Notes: generated from the letters alone by a model not told the origin. 6,420 bases of DNA from Ignavibacteria bacterium (GCA_027492415.1 JAPUEV010000321.1:1-6420); one strand, 5' to 3'; positions 1 through 6,334 are shown, counted from the stretch's first letter. Made by a program: numbers and translations.

Positions 1-24
1 CGTCCCAGCGGGACGTCTCTACAG
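1..24. repeat. Palindromic intergenic repeat, cut by the window edge
   Basis: The first 15 bases form a hairpin with stem CGTCCC/GGGACG and a 3-base loop. The following GTCTCTACAG (15-24) has no partner inside the window. It would pair with CTGTAGAGAC if that lay just to the left, which would give one long palindrome. Elements of the form TGTAGAGACG...CGTCTCTACA are, from memory, common intergenic repeats in several bacterial phyla. It lies 23 bases past the gamma stop codon and could cap the 3' end of the operon transcript. On the visible side the hairpin is followed by A-rich plus-strand DNA, so an intrinsic terminator is not demonstrated. Confidence 0.55.
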
Positions 25-47
25 AAAAAAATAAAATAGAAATTTAT

Positions 48-932
48 TTATGCTTTGCTGAGTGCTTCGGCACCGCCAACGATCTCGAGAATTTCAGTAG
101 TGATCTTAGCCTGGCGTGCGCGGTTATATGTAAGGTTGAGTGAATTCAGCAGGTCATTGGCATTTGTTGTTGCTGCATCCATCGCAGTCATACGTGATGC
201 CTGCTCCGAAGCAAATGATTCAAGCAGTGAGCGCCAAATCTGTGTATTCAAATGTCTTGGTAAAAGATTTGTTACGATATCAACGCTTGAAGGCTCAAAA
301 ATATAATTTGATATCTTTGATTTTTCACCCGGTGCAGCTTCAAACTTCGGGATAGGGAGGAACTGTTCTTCAACTGTCTGTGTATTTACAACTGATTTGA
401 ACTCGTTATAAACAATTACTACCTTATCAAAACGTTTATCAATGTAACCTTTTATGATCTCTTTAACAATATTCTGAGCGTCTGAAAAAACAAGCCTGTC
501 AAAAACATTTATTGACCTTGCATAAAGATCATAATTCCTTTTTGCAAAGTAATCATAAGCTTTTTTGCCGATAGGGAAGACTGTCAGGTCATGGCTCTTT
601 AAATAATCGCCGTATTTATCATGAATTATGCTAGTTGCTGTTTTAAGGAGGTTTGTGTTGAATGAACCGCAAAGACCCCTATCTGCAGCTATAACTACAA
701 CGCATATTTTCTTTATTTCCCTTTGTTTAAGAAGCTCATTGTCAAAGCTTTCAATTGTTGGGATAAGATTACGCAGTATATCACTGATCTTCCTGGCATA
801 AGGCCTTGCAGCTACAACATTTTGCTGCGCTTTGCGGAATTTTACCGAAGCTATCATCTTCATAGCCTTGGTAATTTTTTCAGTATTCTTGATACTGCCT
901 ATCCTGTCACGTATTTCTCTTAATGTTGCCAT
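48..932 (-). CDS. atpG: F1Fo ATP synthase subunit gamma
   Basis: The gamma subunit is the central shaft of F1. It rotates inside the alpha3-beta3 head and couples c-ring rotation to ATP synthesis on the cytoplasmic face of the membrane. The 294-residue protein is full length for the family. The N-terminal helix (MATLREIRDRIGSIKNTEKI, then TKAMKMIA) is the classic gamma start, and the middle holds the Rossmann-like domain (VVVIAADRGLCGSFN). The C-terminal helix carries the family signature ITTEILEIVGGAEA at about residues 277-290. The start follows a 39-base gap after atpA and has no visible Shine-Dalgarno site. It is the last gene of the operon. The next gene in many operons, atpD (beta), does not follow within the window; a palindromic repeat comes instead. 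Identity is certain from sequence alone. Confidence 0.98.
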   Translation of the reverse strand: MATLREIRDRIGSIKNTEKITKAMKMIASVKFRKAQQNVVAARPYARKISDILRNLIPTIESFDNELLKQREIKKICVVVIAADRGLCGSFNTNLLKTATSIIHDKYGDYLKSHDLTVFPIGKKAYDYFAKRNYDLYARSINVFDRLVFSDAQNIVKEIIKGYIDKRFDKVVIVYNEFKSVVNTQTVEEQFLPIPKFEAAPGEKSKISNYIFEPSSVDIVTNLLPRHLNTQIWRSLLESFASEQASRMTAMDAATTNANDLLNSLNLTYNRARQAKITTEILEIVGGAEALSKA

Positions 933-971
933 TTATTGATTTAGTGCAAAAATTAATTTAGTACAGCTATA

Positions 972-2492
972 CTATTTAACTGATACCTTGAAGTTGTTTG
1001 TGAAATCATCAAGTATCTGTTTCAGCTTAACAGTTGTATCTTCGTTAAGATCGCCGGTTGAAGCAATTGTATCAAGGATATCCTTATGTCTCAGATCCAT
1101 TGATTCAAGAAATTCCTTTTCATAGCGTTTAACTTCATTAACAGGTATCTCATCAAGATAGCCGTTTGTACCTGCAAATATTATCACAACCTGTTTTTCA
1201 ACCGGGTACGGCCTGTATTGACCCTGTTTAAGGATCTCAACCAGCCTTGCGCCGCGTGTTAACTGCTGCAGTGTAGCTTTATCAAGATCTGAACCGAACT
1301 TTGTGAACGCTTCAAGAGCGCGGTACTGTGCAAGATCAAGACGGAGTGAACCGGCTACTTTTTTCATAGCTTTTATCTGCGCTGATGAACCTACACGTGA
1401 TACTGAAATACCTACGTTAATAGCTGGTCTAACACCGGAGTTGAACAGATTTGGCTCAAGATATATCTGACCATCAGTAATAGAAATTACGTTTGTGGGG
1501 ATATAAGCCGATACGTCGCCTGCCTGAGTTTCAATGATTGGTAAAGCTGTTAAGCTTCCGCCGCCAAGCTCATCGGAGAGCTTAGAAGCTCTTTCGAGTA
1601 ACCTTGAGTGCAGGTAAAATACGTCACCTGGGTAAGCTTCACGTCCCGGAGGCCTTCTGAGAAGAAGTGATACTTCACGGTAAGCGGCAGCCTGTTTTGA
1701 TAAGTCATCATATATACAGAGTGCATGCCTGCCTGAATCACGGAAGAACTCGCCAAGTGCAGCGCCTGAATACGGCGCTAAGAACTGCATAGGAGCCGGA
1801 TCTGATGCAGCAGCGGTAATTACTGTTGTAAATTCCATTGCACCGGCTTCCTGAAGCTTTGCTACTACCTGTGCTACGGTTGATTGTTTCTGGCCTATAG
1901 CTACATATATACAAAAAACGCCTTTTCCTTTTTGGTTGATAATTGTATCTACAGCAACAGCGGTTTTACCTGTCTGCCTGTCACCAATGATAAGCTCTCT
2001 CTGGCCTCTTCCGATAGGTATCATGGAGTCAATAGCCTTAATACCAGACTGCAGCGGCTCTTTAACCGGCTGCCTTGCAATAACGCCTAAAGCTTTTCTT
2101 TCAATTGGTGAAAATTTATCAGTTGTTATCGGACCTTTGCCGTCAACAGGCTGTCCCAACGGATTAATAACTCTTCCTATCATCGCTTCGCCAACAGGCA
2201 TTGATGCAACCCTGCCTGTACGCCTTACTTCATCGCCTTCTCTTACCTGGGTATAGTCGCCAAAAAGAATACAACCTACGTTATCTTCTTCAAGGTTCAA
2301 AGCCATACCGAATACGCCGTGCGGGAACTCGATAAGCTCACTTGCCATACATTTTGTTAAACCGTAAACACGTGCAACACCGTCACCGATCTGTACAACT
2401 GTTCCTACTTCATATACATCAATCTCTTTTTCAAATCCTGATAATTGTTTACGAAGTATCGCCGATACTTCATCTGGTTTTACTTCAGCCAT
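972..2492 (-). CDS. atpA: F1Fo ATP synthase subunit alpha
   Basis: The alpha subunit is the non-catalytic nucleotide-binding subunit of the F1 hexamer. It lends an arginine finger to the catalytic sites on beta. The protein has 506 residues, normal for the family. An N-terminal beta-barrel covers roughly residues 25-95. Walker A is GDRQTGKT at 170-177 (Lys176), and the Walker B-like strand ALCIYDD is at about 257-263. The alpha/beta signature [10 protein letters not shown] is at 356-365, followed at once by Arg366 in SRVGS, the position of the arginine finger. A helical C-terminal domain completes it. The N terminus ([17 protein letters not shown]) matches the family helix that binds delta. 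No Shine-Dalgarno site precedes the ATG; the upstream 50 bases are nearly all A/T. It lies between atpH and atpG in the same orientation. Confidence 0.99.
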   Translation of the reverse strand: MAEVKPDEVSAILRKQLSGFEKEIDVYEVGTVVQIGDGVARVYGLTKCMASELIEFPHGVFGMALNLEEDNVGCILFGDYTQVREGDEVRRTGRVASMPVGEAMIGRVINPLGQPVDGKGPITTDKFSPIERKALGVIARQPVKEPLQSGIKAIDSMIPIGRGQRELIIGDRQTGKTAVAVDTIINQKGKGVFCIYVAIGQKQSTVAQVVAKLQEAGAMEFTTVITAAASDPAPMQFLAPYSGAALGEFFRDSGRHALCIYDDLSKQAAAYREVSLLLRRPPGREAYPGDVFYLHSRLLERASKLSDELGGGSLTALPIIETQAGDVSAYIPTNVISITDGQIYLEPNLFNSGVRPAINVGISVSRVGSSAQIKAMKKVAGSLRLDLAQYRALEAFTKFGSDLDKATLQQLTRGARLVEILKQGQYRPYPVEKQVVIIFAGTNGYLDEIPVNEVKRYEKEFLESMDLRHKDILDTIASTGDLNEDTTVKLKQILDDFTNNFKVSVK

Positions 2493-2542
2493 CTTGTTAT
2501 ATATTTATATTAATTTTAATTTATCCTGTTTTCGAGTAAATC

Positions 2543-3094
2543 TTAATTATTAATGCTTCCCATAGAAAACTTTTCTTTAAGAAGCTCAAGCTGCCTTAAA
2601 ATGCTGGCATCTATAATTTTATCATCAACACTTGCAATAAACCCGCCTTTTATGGAAGGATCAACTGTATATGTTGCTTTGATATCTTTGCCTGTATATT
2701 GTTTAAGCTTATCGGTAAGAGCTTTTTTCTCTGCATCGGTTATTTCGATAGCAGTTTTTACTTTTGCAAGTACTATACCCTGTTTTTCATTTACCAAACT
2801 TAAAAAATCTTCAGTAATATCCCAAAGCAGGTTTATCCTGTTCTTTTCACAAAGGAATTCCATGAACCTTAATGTAAGCTCACTTACTTTCCCTTCAAAA
2901 AGAGCTTTGAATACAGCAGTTTTCTTTTCAGCGGATACAACGGGAGTTAAGATGAAATTGGAAAGTTCTTTTGAGCTACCAATGGATTTCCTGATATCAG
3001 CAATATCCTGTTTAACCTTTTCAACTGAGTTCTGCTCTAAAGCTGTTAAGTAAAGCGCAGTGTTATATTTTCTTGCTACTTTTTTATTGATCAT
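2543..3094 (-). CDS. atpH: F1Fo ATP synthase subunit delta (OSCP type)
   Basis: Delta sits on top of F1 and ties the alpha N termini to the b-subunit stalk, so that the head does not spin with the rotor. The 183-residue length is typical. The N-terminal helical domain begins with the expected pattern KKVARKYNTALYLTA. The segment around SNFILTPVVSAEKKTAVFKAL (residues 46-65) is the usual mid-domain motif. The C-terminal part has VDPSIKGGFIASVDDKIIDASI at about 144-165, matching the family signature with the GG pair. The gene is 25 bases downstream of atpF and 50 bases upstream of atpA. An AAGGCGG stretch upstream is about 14 bases from the ATG, too far to be a strong ribosome binding site. No unusual features were seen. 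Confidence 0.97.
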   Translation of the reverse strand: MINKKVARKYNTALYLTALEQNSVEKVKQDIADIRKSIGSSKELSNFILTPVVSAEKKTAVFKALFEGKVSELTLRFMEFLCEKNRINLLWDITEDFLSLVNEKQGIVLAKVKTAIEITDAEKKALTDKLKQYTGKDIKATYTVDPSIKGGFIASVDDKIIDASILRQLELLKEKFSMGSINN

Positions 3095-3119
3095 TTTGTA
3101 TTAATTACCCGCCTTAAAA

Positions 3120-3689
3120 TTAATTCTGCGGTATCTTATTGATGAAGCCGTCAATAATCTTTTTCTGTTTTGCTGCGTCCAGATTCTCATCTATTATCTT
3201 GCCTGCTGCCTGGACTGCCAGGTTTGCAATTTCATCTTTCAGTGAGTTCATTGCGGCTACTTTTTCACGTTCAATTTCGCTCTTCGCCTGGTTTATCATT
3301 CTTGCAGTATCATCGCTGGTTTTGCTGATAAGATCATTCCTGAGCTTCTCAGCAAGCTCTTTGCCTTCTGCAATAACTTTCCTTGCGTCCTCATCAGCCT
3401 TTGCAAGCAGCTGCTTGTTCTGGGCAAGTATCTTTTCGGCTTCCTGCTTCAGGTATTCAGCCTTTTCAACGGAATCCTTGATTGTCTGCTCCCTGTCATT
3501 GAGTGATTTTAAGAGCGGACCCCATGCATACTTCTTTAATATAAGAAGCAGAATGACGAAAATGATAATCGTCCATATAAGCAGACCCGGCTCGACAGAA
3601 AGAAGAGTATCCTTCTTTTCATGTGGATCGTTTGATATGAAGAGTAAAACATTATAAAACTTTGCTAAAAATATATAAGCTAAAGACAT
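3120..3689 (-). CDS. atpF: F1Fo ATP synthase subunit b
   Basis: Subunit b forms the peripheral stalk: one membrane helix plus a long dimeric coiled coil reaching delta at the top of F1. The 189-residue protein has a strong membrane segment at about 35-53 (GLLIWTIIIFVILLLILKK) and the conserved juxtamembrane motif AWGPLLKSLNDRE at 55-67. A long charged Ala/Lys/Glu-rich helix covers about 70-165, followed by the AAGKIIDENLD end. Compared with many b subunits it has about 30 extra N-terminal residues, including a hydrophobic stretch at 3-18 that could be a signal peptide or a second membrane segment. The start is well supported: AAAGGA lies 5 bases before the ATG, and no other in-frame Met occurs before residue 131. 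A 91-base gap with a hairpin separates it from atpE. Confidence 0.97.
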   Translation of the reverse strand: MSLAYIFLAKFYNVLLFISNDPHEKKDTLLSVEPGLLIWTIIIFVILLLILKKYAWGPLLKSLNDREQTIKDSVEKAEYLKQEAEKILAQNKQLLAKADEDARKVIAEGKELAEKLRNDLISKTSDDTARMINQAKSEIEREKVAAMNSLKDEIANLAVQAAGKIIDENLDAAKQKKIIDGFINKIPQN

Positions 3690-3694
3690 AACAT

Positions 3695-3700
3695 TCCTTT
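3695..3700 (-). promoter_or_regulatory. Ribosome binding site of atpF
   Basis: Read on the minus strand this is AAAGGA, five bases (ATGTT) before the atpF ATG. It fixes the start codon that includes the hydrophobic N-terminal extension. It is one of only two clear Shine-Dalgarno sites in the operon. Confidence 0.7.
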
Positions 3701-3736
3701 GTTATAAAAAAATTGTTTTTTAGTTGTAAACCGAAA

Positions 3737-3771
3737 TTAACCGCATCTGCGGAAAATGCAAATGCGGTTAA
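3737..3771 (-). promoter_or_regulatory. Intercistronic hairpin between atpE and atpF
   Basis: TTAACCGCAT (3737-3746) and ATGCGGTTAA (3762-3771) are exact inverted repeats of 10 bases with a 15-base loop. The hairpin begins 9 bases after the atpE stop codon on the transcript. A smaller competing hairpin (CCGCA/TGCGG, 3741-3752) overlaps its inner part. There is no clean run of T after the stem on the transcript strand, only TTTCGGTTT-like sequence, so it is not a classical strong terminator. A position just after the c gene suits an RNA-stability element or a partial terminator that raises c above the downstream subunits. That role is inference. Confidence 0.6.
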
Positions 3772-3780
3772 CTAAATAAT

Positions 3781-3999
3781 TTACTTTCCAGCTAAGATAA
3801 AGCAGATAACGAGCGCGAAGAGTGTTACACCTTCTACCAGAGCTGCTGCGATGATCATAGTGGTTCTAACATCGCCTGTAGCCTCAGGCTGTCTGCCGAT
3901 AGCTTCCATTGCTGATGCTGCGAGTCTTCCAATTCCAAGTCCTGCCCCGATAACTGCAAGTCCTGCACCTAATCCAGCTGCTAATGCTGCTAAGCTCAT
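3781..3999 (-). CDS. atpE: F1Fo ATP synthase subunit c (proteolipid)
   Basis: Subunit c forms the membrane rotor ring; each copy carries one ion per turn. The 72-residue protein is a hairpin of two membrane helices. Helix 1 is glycine-rich (GLGAGLAVIGAGLGIG, about 9-24). The polar loop RQPEA is at 36-40. Helix 2 carries the ion-binding carboxylate Glu56 in AAALVEGVTLF. Aligned by eye on the loop with Ilyobacter-type sodium-binding c subunits, the sodium-ligand Gln position is Ile23 and the Ser after the Glu is Gly57, so proton coupling is predicted. There is no N-terminal extension or signal peptide. An AAAGGA site lies 10 bases before the ATG. It is located between atpB and atpF, with an 84-base gap upstream and a hairpin downstream. 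Confidence 0.98.
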   Translation of the reverse strand: MSLAALAAGLGAGLAVIGAGLGIGRLAASAMEAIGRQPEATGDVRTTMIIAAALVEGVTLFALVICFILAGK

Positions 4000-4009
4000 T
4001 TGATTTGTA

Positions 4010-4015
4010 TCCTTT
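4010..4015 (-). promoter_or_regulatory. Ribosome binding site of atpE
   Basis: Read on the minus strand this is AAAGGA within AAGAAAGGA, ten bases before the atpE ATG. The spacing is slightly long but usable. Genes on either side except atpF lack such a site, which fits the need for many c copies per complex. Confidence 0.6.
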
Positions 4016-4083
4016 CTTAAAAGATTATGAAGTTAATATGTATATTGTTTATAAAAAATTTGTGGTGAACTAAAATCTATATT

Positions 4084-4914
4084 TTAATGATCCTGGTGTA
4101 TTGCCATGCCTATGAACAATGCTGAAAGCATTGTGAAAATATAAGCCTGCAGTACAGCTACCAGGATTTCAAGTACGTAAATGAACAGTGAAAATCCGAT
4201 CGAAACCGGGATCACAGCGTAACCAAGCATGAAGATAAGCCCTATAAGAGCATATATTACAATATGTCCTGCTGTCATGTTGGCAAACAGACGAATAGCC
4301 AATGCAAATGGCTTTGTAAGCAGACCCAGGAACTCAATTATTACCATGATCGGCAGTACAAAAACAGGAACACCGGGCGGTATCAGACCTTTAAAATAGC
4401 CGATAAATCCGTTATGCTTTATTCCGTGTACCTGTGTCATGAAAAATGTTATGAGTGCAAGTCCCGCGGTAACGCTGATACTGCTTGTACCGGTTGACAT
4501 ACCCGGGAAAAGACTGATAAGATTCACAAACAATATGAAAAAGAACATTGTGAAAAAGAACGGCATAAATTTATCTGAACCGTGCCCCATTGAAGGTTTG
4601 ACAATATCATCGCGCACAAATACCATCATCATTTCCAGGAAATTGCCGAGACCTGTCGGGTGTTTTCTTTTTTTGTTTGAAGCTGCAGCATAGCTGAATA
4701 ATATTACCATTAGTACAGCTGCTACCATAAGCATAAGAATCTTTGCAGATATCGAAAGATCTAAAGTAAACCCGCCGATATGAATAGGCGGTATAGTAAG
4801 TACGGGTTTATCTGATATGTGATGCATGATCCAGTTATCACCTTCGGTGACCTTTTCTACCAATGTTGAATCTCCCGGAGCGTGTTCCTGTATAAAAGCA
4901 GTAAGTAAAGTCAT
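4084..4914 (-). CDS. atpB: F1Fo ATP synthase subunit a
   Basis: Subunit a forms the two proton half-channels against the c-ring. The 276-residue protein has a polar N-terminal region (1-53) and then several membrane helices starting at about 56-76. The key stretch KPFALAIRLFANMTAGH (201-217) contains the essential Arg208, equivalent to E. coli Arg210. Gln256 in VLQAYIF matches E. coli Gln252. The E. coli pair Glu219/His245 appears swapped as His217/Glu249, an exchange also seen in mitochondrial and other bacterial a subunits. The N-terminal segment WIMHHISDKPVL recalls the extra N-terminal part of Bacteroidetes a subunits but is shorter. It starts 24 bases after the AtpI-like gene, with no Shine-Dalgarno site in an A/T-rich leader. 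It precedes atpE, as is usual. Confidence 0.97.
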   Translation of the reverse strand: MTLLTAFIQEHAPGDSTLVEKVTEGDNWIMHHISDKPVLTIPPIHIGGFTLDLSISAKILMLMVAAVLMVILFSYAAASNKKRKHPTGLGNFLEMMMVFVRDDIVKPSMGHGSDKFMPFFFTMFFFILFVNLISLFPGMSTGTSSISVTAGLALITFFMTQVHGIKHNGFIGYFKGLIPPGVPVFVLPIMVIIEFLGLLTKPFALAIRLFANMTAGHIVIYALIGLIFMLGYAVIPVSIGFSLFIYVLEILVAVLQAYIFTMLSALFIGMAIHQDH

Positions 4915-4938
4915 TATATTATTTCAGTGTTGATCTAA

Positions 4939-5370
4939 TTATGATTGATCCGTTTTTACTGGATCAGGATTATGTTTTTTAGCCTGCATCTGTACTTTGT
5001 GCAGGAAGTATATTTCTATTGAAATAAAGAGCGTATAAAAGAAAAAAACTGAGCCTACCAGGCTTAATGAATCAAGTGTAGTAAATTGTATCAGGATAAC
5101 CAAAAAGAGCATTACCAGTATCAGCCTGATTCCCATGCCGCCGAAAACAAGCATCATGAAGCTTTTAGTAGGTTTATTGAATGCCATTGTGTTAAGCTTG
5201 TAACCTAAAACGGCATTCATAAGGCTTATTATGTATCCAAATACAAATGAATTTATCTGGTTAACAGTAAAGAATTTCCAAACAGGGTATGAACCCAGTA
5301 TAATTACAAGTAAGCTTGAAATTACAATATATTTAAAAAATCCCGGCTTTTTCTGTAAGCTACTTTCCAT
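4939..5370 (-). CDS. atpI: AtpI-like membrane protein of the ATP synthase operon
   Basis: This is a 143-residue protein with four predicted membrane helices at about 12-30, 40-58, 71-95 and 101-124. The N terminus is short and basic and the cytoplasmic tail is charged (KVQMQAKKHNPDPVK). That topology, the size, the GMGIRLILVMLFLVILI segment in helix 3 and the place directly before atpB agree with the AtpI (ATP synthase I) family. Sequence conservation in this family is low, so the assignment leans on context. AtpI proteins help assemble or stabilise the c-ring, and with AtpZ have been linked to Mg2+/Ca2+ supply. The gene overlaps the end of the AtpZ-like gene by 11 bases: its ATG lies in the GATGGAAAGTAG that ends the upstream frame. 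This suggests translational coupling. Only a weak GGTAAAG precedes the start. Confidence 0.72.
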   Translation of the reverse strand: MESSLQKKPGFFKYIVISSLLVIILGSYPVWKFFTVNQINSFVFGYIISLMNAVLGYKLNTMAFNKPTKSFMMLVFGGMGIRLILVMLFLVILIQFTTLDSLSLVGSVFFFYTLFISIEIYFLHKVQMQAKKHNPDPVKTDQS

Positions 5371-5647
5371 CTTTACCGGACTGTTTATTTTTGTAATTAA
5401 CTGATTTTAAAAGGTTAACAAAACCTGCAACAGCACCGAATAAAACACCGATTATCAGGAAAATATTACCCGTATCCAGCCATTTATCAAGCCAATAGCC
5501 TCCTAAAGTACAAAGAACAATTGAAGCGCCGTATTGGAACCCAACTTCGGCATATTGCCACCCTGAACGGTAAGAATTGGCAACTTTTTTAAATTCCGAC
5601 GTTTTTTCAGCATCTTTTTTATCAAAAATGCCCTTATTTTCCGCCAT
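5360..5647 (-). CDS. atpZ: AtpZ/AtpI-family accessory protein
   Basis: This 95-residue protein has two membrane helices (about 34-51 and 62-81) separated by the short loop YWLDKWLDTGN. The pattern GGYWLDKWLDTGN, then IGVLFGAVAGFVNLLK, is the hallmark of the small AtpZ-type proteins (pfam AtpZ/AtpI, formerly described as a putative F0F1-ATPase subunit) found first in many F-type ATPase operons. In alkaliphilic Bacillus, AtpZ with AtpI has been associated with Mg2+/Ca2+ transport for the synthase. The N-terminal 25 residues are charged and probably cytoplasmic. It is the first gene of the operon. Its ATG lacks a Shine-Dalgarno site and follows TTTGGCAAAA. Its stop overlaps the next start, so the two are probably made together. 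The family call is confident; the biochemical role is inferred. Confidence 0.85.
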   Translation of the reverse strand: MAENKGIFDKKDAEKTSEFKKVANSYRSGWQYAEVGFQYGASIVLCTLGGYWLDKWLDTGNIFLIIGVLFGAVAGFVNLLKSVNYKNKQSGKDGK

Positions 5648-5674
5648 TTTTTGCCAAATTTTTCAGTGAATTTA

Positions 5675-5706
5675 CAAAAATAACAAGAAATTAAACTAAA
5701 ATCAAT
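5675..5706 (-). promoter_or_regulatory. Candidate Bacteroidetes-type promoter for the atp operon
   Basis: On the minus strand TATTTTTG (5682 down to 5675) matches the Bacteroidetes -7 consensus TAnnTTTG exactly. ATTG (5706-5703) lies 20 bases upstream, close to the -33 TTTG element at an accepted distance. Transcription would begin around 5665-5670, leaving a leader of about 20 bases before the AtpZ-like ATG. In A/T-rich DNA such matches arise by chance, so this rests on its position before the first gene. Confidence 0.45.
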
Positions 5707-5740
5707 TTAGGAATTCAGTGGGGAAGGGAGTCTTTTATCA

Positions 5741-5762
5741 ATCCCGCGAAGGAGGGAATCTA
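5741..5762 (-). repeat. Degenerate palindromic repeat, left copy
   Basis: Read on the minus strand this is TAGATTCCCTCC followed by TTCGCGGGAT. It resembles a hairpin repeat of the form ATTCCCGC..TTCGCGGGAAT. A related copy lies in the opposite orientation at 6335-6357, so the two face each other across the lipoprotein gene. Both share GATTCC and TTCGCGGGA; hand alignment over 25 bases gives 19 matches. The stem here is imperfect (TCCC/GGGA plus one outer pair). Confidence 0.5.
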
Positions 5763-5797
5763 TTATATTGGTGCAAGAATCGAGAAAATTGTATGTT

Positions 5798-6286
5798 ATG
5801 AAATTCACAAAAATAAATCCAGATTACTTAAGTTTATTATTGTCGTTCTTTTTTATTTTGTTAGTAAATATTTTGTCTTCATGTAACATTAAGGACGACA
5901 TAAGTACTAAACCTAATGAGTGCGGCAAACATAAAGTTGACTCATTGATTTCACATATAATTTTAACTCAAGGTGTCTATAAACCTTGGATCGGAACTGA
6001 TAGCAGGTATAGATACCTTGCTCTTGGCAAGTTACAAACAAGAAGAGATACCTTAATAGGTTTTGGAGGTGTAATTTTCAAAATTATTAAAGATAATATA
6101 TGGTATAGACCGGGCACTATAACAGTTGATAGTGTATATTTCAATGGTGATTCTTCGAAAGTGAAAGTAGAATTAGGGTTTTATATAGAAAATAGTTTTA
6201 GAGTTAATTCTTTTGAAATGACCTATAAATTAGATTCAAATTTATGTAATTGGGTTATAGAAAAATACTCGGAAAGCATTCATTGA
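5798..6286 (+). CDS. Small predicted lipoprotein of unknown function
   Basis: I do not recognise this family. From the ATG chosen here the product has 162 residues. A lysine near the N terminus, a hydrophobic stretch (about 10-26) and the lipobox LSSC ending at Cys29 indicate signal peptidase II processing and membrane anchoring. The mature start CNIKDD carries a KDD motif near the position of the Bacteroidetes lipoprotein export signal, so surface display is possible. The C-terminal half alternates strand-like segments (TVDSVYFNGDSSKVKVEL) and ends TYKLDSNLCNWVIEKY. That is loosely like NTF2-like lipoproteins whose last strand holds a 'W.I' motif; this is a weak guess. The frame stays open upstream to TTG (5768) and GTG (5771), but those add ten polar residues before the signal peptide. 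Composition is much more AT-rich than the atp genes. It is transcribed divergently from them. Confidence 0.72.
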   Translation: MKFTKINPDYLSLLLSFFFILLVNILSSCNIKDDISTKPNECGKHKVDSLISHIILTQGVYKPWIGTDSRYRYLALGKLQTRRDTLIGFGGVIFKIIKDNIWYRPGTITVDSVYFNGDSSKVKVELGFYIENSFRVNSFEMTYKLDSNLCNWVIEKYSESIH

Positions 6287-6334
6287 GTACATTAAAAGTT
6301 TTACTGGATTCCTTTGTAATGTTGATAAAGAAAT

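Noticed and set aside
1936..2256. A 106-codon plus-strand frame opposite atpA
   Set aside because: Shadow of the highly conserved alpha nucleotide-binding region; no start signal or recognisable domain.
2553..3053. A 166-codon plus-strand open frame opposite atpH
   Set aside because: It is the antisense shadow of a clear delta-subunit gene; its Ser/Phe/Leu-rich product has no family pattern and no ribosome site of its own.
3139..3657. A 172-codon plus-strand open frame opposite atpF
   Set aside because: Antisense of the Lys/Glu/Ala-rich coiled coil of subunit b, which naturally yields a long Ser/Phe/Ala-rich open frame; no independent support.
3706..3721. A6/T6 inverted repeat before atpF as a separate regulatory element
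   Set aside because: Composed only of A-T pairs with a 3-base loop; too weak and too likely by chance in A/T-rich DNA to be listed alone.
4000..4083. Internal promoter between atpB and atpE
   Set aside because: The gap has TATA-like strings but no match to TAnnTTTG at a useful distance nor a paired -35/-10; nothing beyond base composition.
5749..5797. Longer lipoprotein start at TTG 5768 with AAGGAGGG at 5749-5756
   Set aside because: The SD-like string is part of the palindromic repeat, the spacing is 11 bases, and the longer form puts ten polar residues before the signal peptide. The ATG at 5798 gives a normal lipoprotein N terminus. Not fully excluded.
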